Assembly (NCBI RefSeq): GCF_039535095.1
Contig: NZ_BAAAWN010000001.1
Span: forward strand, 2,356,001-2,420,000
From: Arthrobacter ramosus
Lineage (GTDB): Bacteria > Actinomycetota > Actinomycetes > Actinomycetales > Micrococcaceae
DNA length: 64,000 nt
Direction of reading: 5' to 3'
The notes under the pieces were generated by a model, which ran no database searches, had not been told where the DNA came from, and was given only the letters and a program-made list of their open reading frames with translations. The first letter of the stretch is position 1; each line of letters starts with the position of its first letter. The translations under genes and the position numbers were made by a program. Below, in pieces: positions 1-8,611 of this stretch.

Positions 1-69
1 GTACTGGGCGAACCTCAAGGCCTTGCTCGTCATACCCGCCGCGTGGGCGGCTTCACCGATTCGCACCAT
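1..69 (-). CDS. MerR-family transcriptional regulator, N-terminal fragment (runs off left edge)
   Basis: Reading leftward from an ATG at 69-67 (or the next GTG) gives VRIGEAAHAAGMTSKALRF, the first helix-turn-helix of a MerR regulator; known members read RIGE-A-x-AGV-x-x-x-TLRYYE. Only about 23 residues lie in the window, so the effector domain and ligand cannot be judged. The operator-like dyad at 88-112 lies just upstream, as expected for an autoregulated MerR gene. A GAGG run sits three bases before the ATG and six before the GTG, so the GTG may be the real start. Family call is firm, function unknown. Confidence 0.7.
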   Translation of the reverse strand, partial: MVRIGEAAHAAGMTSKALRFAQY

Positions 70-87
70 GCACCTCGTCTTCCCCCA

Positions 88-112
88 TTGACCTCCCACT
101 GTAGGGGAAGGC
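88..112. promoter_or_regulatory. MerR-type operator/promoter candidate
   Basis: TTGACC at 88-93 is followed by an imperfect dyad of the form CCTCCC-N5-GGGGAAGG, resembling the operators bound by metal- and redox-sensing MerR proteins, which sit in a long 19-20 bp spacer. It lies just upstream of the leftward MerR fragment. A clear -10 for a rightward promoter is not evident, so the controlled target is unknown. Confidence 0.45.
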
Positions 113-439
113 GCTCATGGGGTGAAGCAGGGCTAGCGCAAGTATTCAGCGAATTCCATTTCGACGTACTGCTGGTGATGGGGTACGGCGCTCGGACTGG
201 CGGCTTGCGCGAAAAGCCATCAAGCTAGGTGGGGGGAACGAGGGAAGGAACGCACTCCCTCCGCACAGGAAGGCCCCGCAATTCCCAGCCCAAAACGACC
301 ACTCAATCCATGGATCCGCACGTACATCAAGGGCAGCGACGCAGGCCGCGCAGATGCCAAACGCCTCGGCGCCCTCAGACCTGTCGAGCCGGCCGCTCGG
401 CGGGAGGGTAAGCCCCTCCTCGGCGAAGACCAGGTCTAC
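113..439. other. Region without a convincing gene start
   Basis: No complete gene is seen here. The frame of the hypothetical gene at 440-1003 is open from 179 and reads protein-like (for example WIRTYIKGSDAGRADAKRLG around 311-370), but no ATG, GTG or TTG occurs in that frame before 440. Either the gene has lost its true 5' end, or the stretch is a recombination junction between the MerR locus and the hypothetical gene. Confidence 0.4.
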
Positions 440-1003
440 GTGATGAAGAACGGAAAGGAGTACCATCCCGCGTGGTGCCGCATTGTTGCCGACAAATGGA
501 ACAGCGCCCCTAGAGGGCTGCTTGTGACCCTTTTGGCGGACGTCGGGACGCGGGCCAGGTGCCGGGAATGTGATCGATCCTTGAGATCAGTAACGGAATC
601 CTTAACGAGGGAACACGAAAGACACCCCAGGCCTACCCGGCAGCCTGACACGGTAGTCCCTTTGCGAGTCGTCGGCTTCTCCCACGGAATCCTGTTCTTG
701 GGGGCGGGGCCGAAATATCAGGAACTCCTCAAGCAGACCGCGGTCGAGCCGGCGACTCCGCTGCTCGTCGATGGTCGTCGGCACGGCATGCTGCTGCGGG
801 TGGACGCATCCCGCCAAGAGCCACTCCTGGTTATCCAGATGGATCCCCGCGCCAAGTTCCGGAACGGCGCTTATCAAGTGCGCTTGCGTCTTCCGCTGCG
901 GCGCTCGGCCACCAAACCCTATGCTGTGGACTCCATTGAGCCGGCGGCGCGGGCCCGGCATGCCGCTCTGCACCCGCCGGTCGTTGACGACTTGGGAACT
1001 TGA
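440..1003 (+). CDS. Hypothetical protein, start uncertain
   Basis: An open frame of 187 codons from GTG, with G or C in most third positions, as in real genes here. It contains a CRECDRSL motif that could be half of a metal-binding site and a C-terminal part rich in hydrophobic strands (LLVDGRRHGMLLRVD). I do not recognise a family. The frame remains open upstream without a start codon, so the product may be 5'-truncated. The neighbour on the other strand, an NmrA-like reductase, ends 16 bases beyond its stop. Confidence 0.4.
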   Translation: MMKNGKEYHPAWCRIVADKWNSAPRGLLVTLLADVGTRARCRECDRSLRSVTESLTREHERHPRPTRQPDTVVPLRVVGFSHGILFLGAGPKYQELLKQTAVEPATPLLVDGRRHGMLLRVDASRQEPLLVIQMDPRAKFRNGAYQVRLRLPLRRSATKPYAVDSIEPAARARHAALHPPVVDDLGT

Positions 1004-1019
1004 TCCGGAACCGGGGGCG

Positions 1020-1826
1020 TCACCTCCGGACAGCTCCGGGCACGCTCTCGGTGAGGAATTCCTCCCAGGTCCTGCGCCCGACGGCTCTGTCCTCGGACAG
1101 GTTGGCGCCTTCCCGGATTGCCTTGGCGGCCTTCCCCGGCATGTGAACGGGGACGAGAAGTCGTCGCTGACCGGCTGCGGCGAGATAGGAGCGGATAAGG
1201 TCACCCATCGGATAGCAGGCCGGGCCCGCGAGATCGGGCACGAGGCCGGCGGGCTGACCGAGAGCGAGCTCGACGAGCCGGTCCGCGACCTCGCCGGCGT
1301 CCACCGGTTGGAACCGGAAGCCCTTCGGCACTGGAACGACCGGAAGCTTGGCCATGGCCCGCGAGGTGAGCAGGGTCAGCTCGAAGAACTGGGTGGCGCG
1401 GAGGGTACTGAACGGAATCCCCGACGCGGCCACGACCTGCTCCGCGTCCCGTTTGGACGCGAAGTAGCCGAAAGCCGCACGGTCGAAGCCGCTCATGACC
1501 GGGATCGTGTCCGCCCCCACGACTGAGATGAACACAAGATGCGCCACACCCGTGCGGGAAGCCGCGGCGACGAGGCGGCGGGCCTTGTCGCCGTCGCCCT
1601 TCTGCGCTCCGGCGCAATGCACCACCGTCCTGACACCGCTCAAGGCGGCCTCGACTCCGTCGCCAGTGTCTAGGTCGCACTGCGCGAATTCGATGCCTTG
1701 CTCGGGTGGAGGGGCATGACGGCCCGCCACTCGCACTGAGTGGCCCCCGTCCCGCAGGCGCGAGGCCACGAGCCTCCCGAGGGTGCCGGTACCGCCCGTC
1801 ACCAAAATCGTCGGGTTCATGACCAT
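1020..1826 (-). CDS. NmrA-like NAD(P)-binding SDR protein
   Basis: 268 residues starting MVMNPTILVTGGTGTLGR, with the TGGTGxLG dinucleotide-binding loop of atypical short-chain dehydrogenases. The core continues as in NmrA/YtfG-type proteins (HLVFISVVGAD, then a YFASKRDAE segment where classical SDRs have YxxxK). Such proteins reduce quinones or act as redox sensors; the substrate here is unknown. ATG occurs at 1826 and again at 1820, and either could be used. The DHFR-like gene ends 17 bases from this start on the same strand, so the two probably form an operon. Confidence 0.85.
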   Translation of the reverse strand: MVMNPTILVTGGTGTLGRLVASRLRDGGHSVRVAGRHAPPPEQGIEFAQCDLDTGDGVEAALSGVRTVVHCAGAQKGDGDKARRLVAAASRTGVAHLVFISVVGADTIPVMSGFDRAAFGYFASKRDAEQVVAASGIPFSTLRATQFFELTLLTSRAMAKLPVVPVPKGFRFQPVDAGEVADRLVELALGQPAGLVPDLAGPACYPMGDLIRSYLAAAGQRRLLVPVHMPGKAAKAIREGANLSEDRAVGRRTWEEFLTESVPGAVRR

Positions 1827-1842
1827 TTCCCTTCGGATTGGC

Positions 1843-2478
1843 TCATGCCGGACCGTTGCCCGGCGGACCGCGGAGCACGGTGGGGATGTACTCGAGCAGC
1901 TGGAGCCGACCGTCGAAGGTCCTGCTCTCGACCATCTTGAGCGAGACGTCCGGATAGCCGTCGTAGATCCGTTCCCGCCCGGTGCTGCCCGTGATCACCG
2001 GGAAAACGACCACCCGGAACCTGTCCACGAGTCCAGCGGTCAGCAGCGACCGGCACAGGCTCAGGCTCCCGAGAGTGCTCAAGGGCCCGGTCCCGGTCCG
2101 TTTCATCTCGGCCACGGCCTTGACCGCGTCACCGGTGACCAGTTCCGAGTTCGGCCACGTCAGGGGCGCCCGCAGTGTGGAGGAGAAGACGACCTTCGGC
2201 ACCGCAGCAAGGCCGGTCAGGGTGGCCCCCTCGTCCTCGGAGAATCCCGCGCCTTCGGCCGCGGCCTCCTCTGACATCCCGGACATCAGCCGGTAGGTGT
2301 TCGCGCCAAGGAGGAAGGTGTAGCCCTTCTCCCCCTCCTGCTGAAGCCACGCCAGGTATTCCGGCCCCTCCAGACCCCACCAGCCGGGCCATCCCACGGC
2401 CGAGGCATACCCGTCCAAGGATATGATCAGGTCGACCATCAGGTGTGCTGATGACGCCTCCGCCGCTGTCTCACCCAT
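1843..2478 (-). CDS. Dihydrofolate reductase / RibD C-terminal family protein
   Basis: 211 residues with MVDLIISLDGYAS near the N-terminus, LLGANTYRLMSGM in the middle and GSLSLCRSLLTAGLVDRFRV towards the end, the typical pattern of stand-alone RibD-C/YyaP-like reductases. These use NAD(P)H and are usually not the housekeeping folate enzyme. The substrate is unknown. It lies directly upstream of the NmrA-like gene on the same strand with a 17-base gap. A second member of the family is at 5418-6044. Confidence 0.85.
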   Translation of the reverse strand: MGETAAEASSAHLMVDLIISLDGYASAVGWPGWWGLEGPEYLAWLQQEGEKGYTFLLGANTYRLMSGMSEEAAAEGAGFSEDEGATLTGLAAVPKVVFSSTLRAPLTWPNSELVTGDAVKAVAEMKRTGTGPLSTLGSLSLCRSLLTAGLVDRFRVVVFPVITGSTGRERIYDGYPDVSLKMVESRTFDGRLQLLEYIPTVLRGPPGNGPA

Positions 2479-2652
2479 GACCGTCTCCTCGAATTTGATC
2501 GACGTCAGTGACCGCCTGGCCCTCGGCCAAGGACAGCCGGGTCCCGTGGCGGCAATGCTAGCCCTGGAGCGATCAGACGTTCAAGGGGCCGGCGTCCGGC
2601 CTCTGGTTCAAAACAGCACGCCAAGGTCCGAAGCCTCGGTTCCCTGCCCGCC

Positions 2653-3478
2653 CTACCCTCGCGGCAGGTACTCTACGAACCAGTCCACGGCGAGAATCGC
2701 CGCCGCCTCCAATGTTCCAGGTTCTTCGAACAGGTGGGTGGCCCCCGGGACAAGGTCCAGCCGGTTGGGGCAGCCCATCACGGCTTGCGCCCGGCGGTTG
2801 AGTTCGAGCACGGTCATCTGCGGTCGAAGACGCGTTTCGCAGGCGCTCGGCAGCAGCGTCAAGCAGCCACACCACCTCGTCGTCGCCTGTCGGTGAGAAG
2901 TCACGGTAGTGGTAACCGACAGCCGTGAGTCGCGGGGGCGTGGCAAGGCACACCACCTCGTCCGGCTCCGTCAATCTCGCGAGGATGTCGGCCGCGGCGA
3001 CAGGAACAGCCAGAATCACTCTGGCAGCCCCCAGGTTCCGTGCAATGCGGCATGCCACCCTGGCGGTTGAGCCCGTAGCGATCCCGTCATCGACGACGAC
3101 GGCGATGCGGCCCCTCAGATCGACGCGGTCTCGGCCAGTACGGAAACGCGCCACCCGGTCCTTGAGAATAGCCCGCTCCCGTCCCTCAACAGACTGCAGT
3201 TCTTCCCGTTTGACCCTAGCGGCTGAGAGAACGCTTCGTTCGAGCGCATATGCGCCATCCTCCCCGATAGCTCCCATCGCGAGTTCGGGCTGGGACGGGA
3301 CTCCTAGCTTCCGCACGACGATCACATCCAGCGGCGCGTCCAAGGCCACTGCAACCTCAAAAGCCACCGGAACGCCGCCGCGTGGCACCCCTAGGATGAC
3401 TGCCTCTTGGCCACGCAGATGCGCCAGCCGCTGCCCCAACTGCCGCCCTGCGTCAGCCCTGTCCTGAAAAATTCCCAT
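2653..3478 (-). pseudogene. Phosphoribosyltransferase fused to alpha/beta hydrolase, with internal deletion and frameshift
   Basis: The frame starting MGIFQDRADAG at 3478 is a complete phosphoribosyltransferase domain with PRPP motif VVVDDGIATGSTA and ends near EVVWLLDAAAERL. In many actinobacteria this domain is fused to a dienelactone-hydrolase-like domain of about 200 residues. Here the frame runs into junk, while the neighbouring frame carries only the last hydrolase residues (VLELNRRA, LVPGATHLFEEPGTLEAA, WFVEYLPRG, stop at 2653). The hydrolase nucleophile and core are missing. The junction lies near 2815-2835. The PRTase half might still be made with an aberrant tail ending at 2573. Confidence 0.8.
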
Positions 3479-3724
3479 CGCCGCGACGTTCCCATCCAGC
3501 TGCCGCGCCACGTCCGGACTGGAAACCAGCAAGAAATACACGCGGGGCGGCCTCCTGATTCAACTATTCCCCACGAATCCGGACCATGCGAGGCCTTTGC
3601 GCGAAGAACCGCTGAATCGGCACCCCTTCCGGTCCGACGGCGGATATCGCGTCTGCAGTTGACTGGCACCAGGCGACGAACCGGCCCATCCTGATAGCAA
3701 AACCTGCGAGTTGGAGGTGGAAAA

Positions 3725-4705
3725 ATGCGGATTGCGCTCCTCGGGGATGTCATGCTCGGCCGGCTGGTTAACGACGAGCTCAAGGTGGCTGCTCCCGACT
3801 ATCCCTGGGGCGATACCCTCCCGGTCCTTCGGCAGGCCGACATCAGATTCGCCAATTTGGAATGCGTACTCGCGGACGACGGAACGGCTGCGGCAGGCAA
3901 GATGTATCACTTCCGCTCGGATGCCAAGAACGTGGAGAGCCTGCTCTCCGCGGCGATTGACGTGGTCTCACTCGCCAACAACCATGTGCTCGACTACGGA
4001 GTCGATGCTCTGTTGGAAATGCTGCCGACACTCGATGAGCACGGGATCCTGAGCGCGGGGGCAGGGATAGACCTGGAATCTGCCCGCCGACCGGCGGTCC
4101 GGCGGGTCGGGTCAACTGCGGTCGGCTTTATTGCTTTCACCGACAATGAACCGGGCTGGGAGGCAACCGCCCGAGCTCCCGGAATCTACTATGTCCCTGT
4201 GGACACCGGTGACCGCCGGGTGAAGGAATTGCTGGATTTGGTCCGTTGGACGAAAGACCACAACCAGCTACTGGTCGTTTCGGCACACTGGGGCGCCAAT
4301 TGGGGGTCCAAGGTCCCACCCGCGCATCAGAGTCTGGCGCGGGCATTGATAGACGCAGGGTCCGACGTCGTGTTCGGGCATTCGGCCCACATTTTCCGCG
4401 GCGTCGAAATTTACAGGAACCGGCCCATTGTCTACAGCGCCGGCGACTTTGTGGATGATTACGCGGTTGACCCGGATCAACGCAACGATCAGTCGTTCGT
4501 CTTCGTCCTGGAGACAGAAGGAAACGTGCCTTGCATGTTGCGCCTGTATCCGACGAACATCGGCCGCCTACAAACCCGGCTGGCGAGCCGGAGCGCCGTG
4601 AACATCGCCGAGCGGATGCAACGGCTGAGCAGGCAGTTCGGCACCCGGAGCACGTGGATCGGGGGCGACAGAGTCTTGGAAGTACCGATCGACGTGGCCT
4701 CATGA
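3725..4705 (+). CDS. CapA-family metallophosphatase-like protein
   Basis: 326 residues beginning MRIALLGDVMLGR, with FANLECVL, SLANNHVLDYG, VVSAHWGANW and GHSAHIFRG. These are the metal-ligand blocks of the CapA/PgsA calcineurin-like family linked to poly-gamma-glutamate capsule synthesis. No signal peptide or membrane anchor is visible, unlike classical CapA, so it is probably a soluble enzyme of unknown substrate. The motif GGAGGTGG lies just before the ATG. It stands alone on the plus strand with no capBC partners. Confidence 0.85.
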   Translation: MRIALLGDVMLGRLVNDELKVAAPDYPWGDTLPVLRQADIRFANLECVLADDGTAAAGKMYHFRSDAKNVESLLSAAIDVVSLANNHVLDYGVDALLEMLPTLDEHGILSAGAGIDLESARRPAVRRVGSTAVGFIAFTDNEPGWEATARAPGIYYVPVDTGDRRVKELLDLVRWTKDHNQLLVVSAHWGANWGSKVPPAHQSLARALIDAGSDVVFGHSAHIFRGVEIYRNRPIVYSAGDFVDDYAVDPDQRNDQSFVFVLETEGNVPCMLRLYPTNIGRLQTRLASRSAVNIAERMQRLSRQFGTRSTWIGGDRVLEVPIDVAS

Positions 4706-4816
4706 CCGTGGAATTGCTGCTGGCACGGGAATCATGCCGGGTTCCCGTCCGTTCTCTCCGTTGATGACCTGCTTTCGTAAGCGGGATCGACACGACAGGA
4801 AGTTTGGGGACAGACC

Positions 4817-5233
4817 ATGACGTTGAACGAAACAATTGCCCGTCTCCGGGCCGGACACCTGATGGTCCGCGACGCCCAGGAGTGGGACGAACTATCCACT
4901 GACCTGGGACGTGCCTACGACAGCAAAGACGATGAACTCATTGAACAGCTGCAGCCACAGTTCCTCCAGTCATGGAGGACGGTCACAAGATACGTCCTCC
5001 GCGACACCTTCGACTCAGCGGGCATCGCAGTCACCGACCCCAGTCATCCATGGGGAATCGCAACGCTCACCGCGAAGGGAACCAGTTGCGAGCCACTCCT
5101 CTGCCACGCCGACGAAGCCAGCACCGAAAGGGCAAGCGCCGCCACCAACGGCGGTCTCCAATTGCTCAATTTCGCGGACACCATGACCAATTACACCGAC
5201 TGCCTGACGCGCCTGTTCGACGAGCTGGACTGA
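4817..5233 (+). CDS. Hypothetical protein
   Basis: 138 residues, acidic, with no membrane segment or signal. Coding-like codon use and an upstream GGGGAC ten bases before ATG support a real gene. The N-terminal half looks helical (DAQEWDELSTDLGRAYDSKD) and the C-terminal half mixed. I do not recognise the family. It lies between a CapA-like gene and a DHFR-like gene with gaps over 100 bases, so it is probably transcribed alone. Confidence 0.6.
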   Translation: MTLNETIARLRAGHLMVRDAQEWDELSTDLGRAYDSKDDELIEQLQPQFLQSWRTVTRYVLRDTFDSAGIAVTDPSHPWGIATLTAKGTSCEPLLCHADEASTERASAATNGGLQLLNFADTMTNYTDCLTRLFDELD

Positions 5234-5417
5234 GCAACGTTTCCAACTCGAGGGGCCAAGCAGAGCTAAGCCATTGAATTCGTAGCCTTGGCGCAAGCTC
5301 TTGCCTTCCCGCAGCGCGCGCCGAAAAATGGGGCGTGTGGATGTCGATTCCGCGATATCCCCCTCGACGTCAAAGCGGACGCGGTTTCGGCTCGCCGTTC
5401 ATGCAAGGGAGCGCACC

Positions 5418-6044
5418 ATGGGAATCATCGTCGTCGACCTGTTCAGCACCCTTGACGGGGTCTACCAGGCGCCCGGCGGGCCCGACGAAGATCGCGAGGG
5501 CGGTTTCGAGTTCGGCGGCTGGCAGGCACCGTACTTCGACAAGGAGTCCGGCGAGGCAATCGGGGCGGGCATCGATCGCCTCGACGCGCTTCTCCTCGGG
5601 CGGAAGACGTACGACATCTTCGCTGGTTTCTGGCCCACCGCACCTGCCGACGACCCGATTGCTGCCCGGTTCAACTCCGTGCCGAAATATGTCGCATCAC
5701 ACACGCTGACCGACCCTGATTGGGCCGGGACGACAGTGCTGACCGATGTCGCAGCCGAGGTCCGGGCGATCCGCGAGCGCCACGACGAGACCCACGTCAT
5801 CGGCAGCGGCGACCTCCTTCAGACCCTCCTCACCGAGGACCTCGTCGACCGGCTGAATCTTTGGCTGTGCCCGGTGACTTTCGGCACAGGCAAGCGGATC
5901 TTCCGGGACGGTACCGTTCCAGCCGCCTTCGCGGTCACCCAGCCGCCTCGGGCCTTCCCGAAGGGCGCAATCTGGCTCGTCTACGAGCGCGCGGGCGATG
6001 TGGTCACGGGCGTCGACATCGAGGCGGAGCGTGCGGAGACATGA
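5418..6044 (+). CDS. Dihydrofolate reductase family protein
   Basis: 208 residues from ATG at 5418 (GGGAG upstream): MGIIVVDLFSTLDGVYQAPG, ALLLGRKTYDIFAGFWP, HVIGSGDLLQTLLTEDLVDR. This is the RibD-C/YyaP-like reductase pattern. The open frame extends 39 codons further upstream but that part is not family-like. Its stop overlaps the ATG of the DNA polymerase gene (ATGA), so the two are translationally coupled. That pairing with a lesion-bypass polymerase is unusual; the substrate is unknown. Confidence 0.85.
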   Translation: MGIIVVDLFSTLDGVYQAPGGPDEDREGGFEFGGWQAPYFDKESGEAIGAGIDRLDALLLGRKTYDIFAGFWPTAPADDPIAARFNSVPKYVASHTLTDPDWAGTTVLTDVAAEVRAIRERHDETHVIGSGDLLQTLLTEDLVDRLNLWLCPVTFGTGKRIFRDGTVPAAFAVTQPPRAFPKGAIWLVYERAGDVVTGVDIEAERAET

Positions 6045-7129
6045 CAGCTGGTGTCGTGAGTGGAATCCCGTGGGTGCTGCACGTTGATCTCGACCAGTTC
6101 ATCGCGGCGGTCGAGGTGCTCCGACGGCCGGAGCTCGCGGGCAAGCCGATCATTGTCGGGGGTCGGGGGGACCCCACGGAACGGGCTGTGGTGTCGACCG
6201 CGTCCTACGAGGCCAGGGCGTTCGGTGTGGGTTCCGGAATGCCCTTACGCATTGCGGCCCGGAAAGTGCCCGACGCCGTGATCCTGCCCGTCGATCAGGA
6301 GGCTTACCTCGCGGCGTCTGAAACGGTGATGGCTACCCTGCGCGCGCAGCCCGGCGCCACGGTGCAGGTGCTGGGTTGGGATGAAGCCTTTGTGGGCGTT
6401 GAGACGGAGGATCCGGAAGCCTACGCCCGCCAGATGCAGGCGGCTGTCCTCGCGCGAACGCGGCTGCATTGCAGCGTGGGCATCGGCGACACCCTGGTCC
6501 GGGCCAAAGTCGCCACCGGGTTCGGCAAGCCGGCGGGCGTCTTCCGCCTCACCGCCGGGAACTGGCTCGATGTCATGGGCAGCCGGCCCACCAAGGACCT
6601 GTGGGGCGTCGGAAGCAGGGTGTCGGCCCGGCTGGCCAAACTTGGCATCAACACAGTCGCCGAACTCGCCACCTCCGACCCGCAGGAGCTGGTCCCGGAG
6701 TTCGGCCCCAGGATGGGTCCCTGGTACGCGCAGCTTGGACGAGGCGACGGCACCAGCGTTGTGGACGACACCCCGTGGGTTGCCCGCGGGCATAGCCGGG
6801 AGACCACCTTCCAGCAGGACCTGACCGATCCGGCCCAGGTGGAGGACGCAGTGAGGGATCTGACGGCGCATGTCCTTGAGGATGTTGTGGCCGAGGGAAG
6901 GCCCGTCGTCGGGCTGACCCTGAAGGTCCGCTACGCGCCGTTCTTGACCACGACCCAGGGGAAGAAGATTCCGGAGACCTTCGACCGGAACGAAATCCTC
7001 GCGCGGGCCTTGGACCTCGCAGCCGGAATCGAGGCAGGCCGTCCGATCCGGCTCCTGGGCCTGCGGGCCGACATGGCAATGCCCGACGATGCCCGAAAGG
7101 GACATACGCCCACGCGCGGCGGCTGGTGA
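6041..7129 (+). CDS. dinB: Y-family DNA polymerase IV, DinB2 type
   Basis: 362 residues starting at the ATG that overlaps the preceding stop. Palm motifs LHVDLDQFIAAVE and LGWDEAFVGVE supply the catalytic acids; SYEARAFGVGSGMPL and CSVGIGDTLVRAKVATGFGKPAG follow, then the thumb (LWGVGSRVSARLAKLGI) and little finger. The pattern matches mycobacterial DinB2 rather than DinB1, and no QLxLF-like clamp-binding tail is seen at the C-terminus. Ile21 occupies the steric-gate position that is Leu14 in M. smegmatis DinB2 and aromatic in most Y-family enzymes, so ribonucleotide use is possible (inference). Confidence 0.9.
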   Translation: MTAGVVSGIPWVLHVDLDQFIAAVEVLRRPELAGKPIIVGGRGDPTERAVVSTASYEARAFGVGSGMPLRIAARKVPDAVILPVDQEAYLAASETVMATLRAQPGATVQVLGWDEAFVGVETEDPEAYARQMQAAVLARTRLHCSVGIGDTLVRAKVATGFGKPAGVFRLTAGNWLDVMGSRPTKDLWGVGSRVSARLAKLGINTVAELATSDPQELVPEFGPRMGPWYAQLGRGDGTSVVDDTPWVARGHSRETTFQQDLTDPAQVEDAVRDLTAHVLEDVVAEGRPVVGLTLKVRYAPFLTTTQGKKIPETFDRNEILARALDLAAGIEAGRPIRLLGLRADMAMPDDARKGHTPTRGGW

Positions 7130-7269
7130 CGCCGCCATTCCCTTCCTTACCAGCGTGGAGGGGTGTTCATTTGGCCCCCAATCGCTAGTGTCTAGACCGC
7201 GCCCGGCCGTTGCCCTATCGTTGGGGAACCGAGCACAGTCGGCTTGAGTCTCCGCATCGGAGGTACATG

Positions 7270-7863
7270 GTGGGCATCATCTCGTCTGGATTTCACGGAA
7301 GACGGCAGAGCGGCAATCCAGCGTTGCCACCGGGACAATACGAGACCGGCAGCTTTCCGGTCCTTACCGCCGGCCCCGCTCCCCGGATCCCCACTGACGA
7401 CTGGGAATTCTTCATCACCACTGAGGCAGGGCAGCGTCATGCGTGGTCCTGGGACGCATTCATGGCATTGCCGCAAATGGACATCCATACGGATATCCAC
7501 TGCGTGACCAGCTGGTCCAAGCTGGGCACCACGTGGCGCGGAGTGTCCCTGGATACTCTGTTTGAGAACGTGGAAACAAGCTGCAGGTTCACCATGGCCC
7601 ACTCTTACGGCGGATACACGACCAACGTCCCGCTCCCGGACCTTCTTGGCGACCGGGCGTGGGTGGCCTGGGAATTCGACGGCGAGCCGCTTGAACGCGC
7701 CCACGGCGGACCTGCCCGGCTCCTCGTGCCGCATTTGTACTTTTGGAAGAGCGCAAAGTGGATCAACGGCATCGAGTTGACGCAGGATGACATTCCTGGT
7801 TTCTGGGAATCCAACGGCTACCACCTCCACGGCGACCCGTGGCGGGAAGAGCGCTACTCATGA
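7270..7863 (+). CDS. Sulfite-oxidase-like molybdopterin-dependent oxidoreductase (cytoplasmic)
   Basis: About 197 residues. The block IHCVTSWSKLGTTWRGV contains the cysteine that ligates molybdenum in sulfite-oxidase-fold proteins, followed by MAHSYGGYTTNVPL and the C-terminal WKSAKWINGIEL. Only the Moco domain is present; no signal peptide or haem domain is seen, so it is a YedY-like but cytoplasmic protein. GGAGG at 7259-7263 is 6 bases before GTG 7270 and only 3 before ATG 7267, which favours GTG. The downstream flavin reductase, 10 bases away, is the likely electron partner. Confidence 0.85.
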   Translation: MGIISSGFHGRRQSGNPALPPGQYETGSFPVLTAGPAPRIPTDDWEFFITTEAGQRHAWSWDAFMALPQMDIHTDIHCVTSWSKLGTTWRGVSLDTLFENVETSCRFTMAHSYGGYTTNVPLPDLLGDRAWVAWEFDGEPLERAHGGPARLLVPHLYFWKSAKWINGIELTQDDIPGFWESNGYHLHGDPWREERYS

Positions 7864-7873
7864 GGTGCGCCGG

Positions 7874-8611
7874 ATGAGCACGCTATGGCGCGTGGCCGAC
7901 GTCGTCAGCAGCATGCCCGAAACGGAAACCGCCAGAACCATAGGGCTGCGGGTGAACGGCCTGAACGGCAACCTCGCCGGACAGCACATCGACATCCGCC
8001 TCACTGCAGACGACGGTTACACGGCCGTGCGTTCATACTCCGTGGCGAGGGCAGGCGTGGACGAGACCTTGGAGATCACCGTTGACGAATTGGCCAACGG
8101 GGAAGTCTCCCCCTATTTGGTCCGGGAACTGGCGGTCGGGGACCAGCTGGAGATCCGAGGGCCGGTGGGTGGCTGGTTCGTCTGGAAACCGACGGACACG
8201 AACCCCGTTCAGCTGATTGCCGGAGGATCCGGCATCGTGCCGCTCATGTCGATGATCCGCGCCCACCACGCATCGGAAAATCCGGCACCGTTCCGGCTGC
8301 TCTATTCGCTCAAGTCGCCCGAAGCGGGGTTCTATGCGGAAGAACTCCAAACCTTGGGCGAGGAATCCCGCAAGCTGATCATCGACTACGTCTACACACG
8401 CAAGGCGCCGGAGGGTTGGCCGACTCCCCCGCAACGGCTCACGGCGGAAACCCTGCTGGCCAACGTGTTGCCGACGGACCCCACCCCGGAGATCTTCATC
8501 TGTGGCCAGACTGTCTTTGTGGAAACGGTCGCGGAATGGCTTGTGCAGGCGGGATATCCCGCCGCTTCGATCAAGACCGAGCGCTTCGGTGGAACAGGAG
8601 GAACCAGGTGA
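7874..8611 (+). CDS. FAD/NAD-binding ferredoxin-reductase-like oxidoreductase
   Basis: 245 residues from ATG at 7874: a flavin-binding barrel (VRSYSVARAG resembles the RxYS FAD motif), then GPVGGWFVW and QLIAGGSGIVPLMSMI for the NAD(P)-binding start, and FICGQTVFVETVAEWL near the end. No iron-sulfur domain is fused. It lies 10 bases after the Moco protein and overlaps the next gene (GTGA), so it probably passes electrons between NAD(P)H and the molybdoenzyme. Confidence 0.88.
   Translation: MSTLWRVADVVSSMPETETARTIGLRVNGLNGNLAGQHIDIRLTADDGYTAVRSYSVARAGVDETLEITVDELANGEVSPYLVRELAVGDQLEIRGPVGGWFVWKPTDTNPVQLIAGGSGIVPLMSMIRAHHASENPAPFRLLYSLKSPEAGFYAEELQTLGEESRKLIIDYVYTRKAPEGWPTPPQRLTAETLLANVLPTDPTPEIFICGQTVFVETVAEWLVQAGYPAASIKTERFGGTGGTR

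Noticed and set aside
2573..2830. Native C-terminus of the phosphoribosyltransferase
   Set aside because: This segment is the out-of-frame reading of the hydrolase tail; the protein-like frame there is the one ending at 2653.
6245..7138. 297-codon minus-strand frame opposite dinB
   Set aside because: No motifs; complete overlap with a well-supported polymerase gene.
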